Positions 5,450-5,764 of a stretch of 5,764 nucleotides of DNA are shown here, piece by piece (position 1 is the stretch's first letter; each line of letters opens with the position of its first letter). The notes under the pieces were generated by a model. The model was given only the letters and a program-made list of their open reading frames with translations, did no database searches and was not told where the DNA came from. The stretch comes from Chloroflexota bacterium (GTDB lineage Bacteria; Chloroflexota; UBA11872; VXNJ01), in contig JAPOVO010000025.1 in the NCBI GenBank assembly GCA_026708165.1, forward strand, positions 1 through 5,764, in the 5' to 3' direction. The position numbers were made by a program, and so were the translations under genes.

Positions 5450-5764
5450 TGGCCGTCCCGCCGCTATGTCGGCGTAGATGTCCTTGATGATCGACTCCAC
5501 GCTGCTTTCTTCGATGGAAGCGTCCAACACCCTCAGCCGTTCCATGCACAGGGCGATCAGGTCCGACGCCGAGCACTCCCTCTGATCGAACTCGATGGAC
5601 ACGCTGGTGGGCGTCGAGTCGAGCACCGCGGCCTGGGACGGGAGATTGAGAGCGCCGACCGCCGACACGCTGTCGCTCAGTATCTTTAGCTGAAGCCGCC
5701 GTTTGTAGCCGTACTCCGCGCGCAGCTCCTGCTGGCTGCCGTGGTACCCCTTGCGGCCCGTATG
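5444..5764 (-). CDS. ABC transporter ATP-binding subunit, COG4586-like, C-terminal part only
   Basis: The last 106 codons and the TAG stop (5444-5446) of a gene that continues past the right edge; its start is not in the window. The visible protein begins near HTGRKGYHGSQQELRAEYGY and ends SIIKDIYADIAAGRPG. It contains no Walker A, signature or Walker B motif, because those lie upstream. I call it the exporter ATPase for three reasons: it sits one base before permease A; the order ATPase, COG4587, COG3694 is the standard order for this exporter; and its end resembles the regulatory tail of such ATPases, with a GxxxELRAEYGYKRRL strand followed by a short mixed domain ending in an amphipathic I-x-x-I-Y helix. 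The GTG at 5668 that opens a 74-codon frame is internal, since the same frame stays open to the edge. The call rests on context more than on motifs. Confidence 0.78.
   Translation of the reverse strand, partial: HTGRKGYHGSQQELRAEYGYKRRLQLKILSDSVSAVGALNLPSQAAVLDSTPTSVSIEFDQRECSASDLIALCMERLRVLDASIEESSVESIIKDIYADIAAGRPG

Noticed and set aside
5444..5668. Separate 74-codon small gene starting at GTG 5668
   Set aside because: The frame stays open upstream to the window edge and joins to a typical exporter ATPase tail, so this is an internal GTG.
1..5764. Mobile elements, tRNA or rRNA genes, CRISPR arrays, toxin-antitoxin or defence genes
   Set aside because: I found no transposase or integrase, no regularly spaced repeats, no tRNA-like fold and no defence-type domain in any supported gene.

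Overview
The window is GC-rich bacterial chromosomal DNA, densely coded, with short gaps and coding-strand ORFs that leave many long antisense open frames. It carries two Gfo/Idh/MocA-family oxidoreductases, one short-chain dehydrogenase/reductase (SDR), and the 3' part of an ABC-2 type exporter operon of the ATPase / permease / permease kind (COG4586-COG4587-COG3694 families). Nothing in it fixes the species. Cysteine-containing Gfo/Idh/MocA paralogues next to this type of exporter are common in GC-rich soil, marine and uncultivated lineages (for example Chloroflexota, Armatimonadota, Latescibacterota-like groups), but that assignment is a guess from memory. There are no mobile elements, phage genes, RNA genes or CRISPR arrays.

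Layout. Bases 1-162 have no gene that I can support, but hold a small AT-rich cluster of ATATGG/CCATAT inverted repeats (41-75) and a separate 6-bp hairpin (97-112). A leftward Gfo/Idh/MocA gene (163-1416) and a rightward one (1636-2919) diverge from a 219-bp intergenic region that should hold both promoters. A leftward SDR gene (2975-3706) converges on the second oxidoreductase across 55 bp. After a 97-bp gap with a plausible SDR promoter come the exporter genes, all leftward: permease B (3804-4601), permease A (4594-5442) and the C-terminal 106 codons of the ATPase (5444 to beyond the right edge).

How they may work together. The exporter genes are tightly coupled: an 8-bp overlap at one junction and a 1-bp gap at the other, with an identical 10-bp sequence at both. 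They almost certainly form one transporter with two different permease subunits and one ATPase. The three oxidoreductases are all predicted cytoplasmic NAD(P)-dependent enzymes. The two Gfo/Idh/MocA proteins share a four-cysteine constellation and a Gly-rich GGHGGGD loop, which points to a common ancestor and probably related sugar or cyclitol substrates, but no substrate can be read from the sequence. A functional link between oxidoreductases and exporter is only positional.

I looked for an undescribed system and did not find a convincing one. The most notable items are the paired Cys-containing oxidoreductases, the ATATGG repeat cluster and the repeated stop/start junction in the exporter operon.
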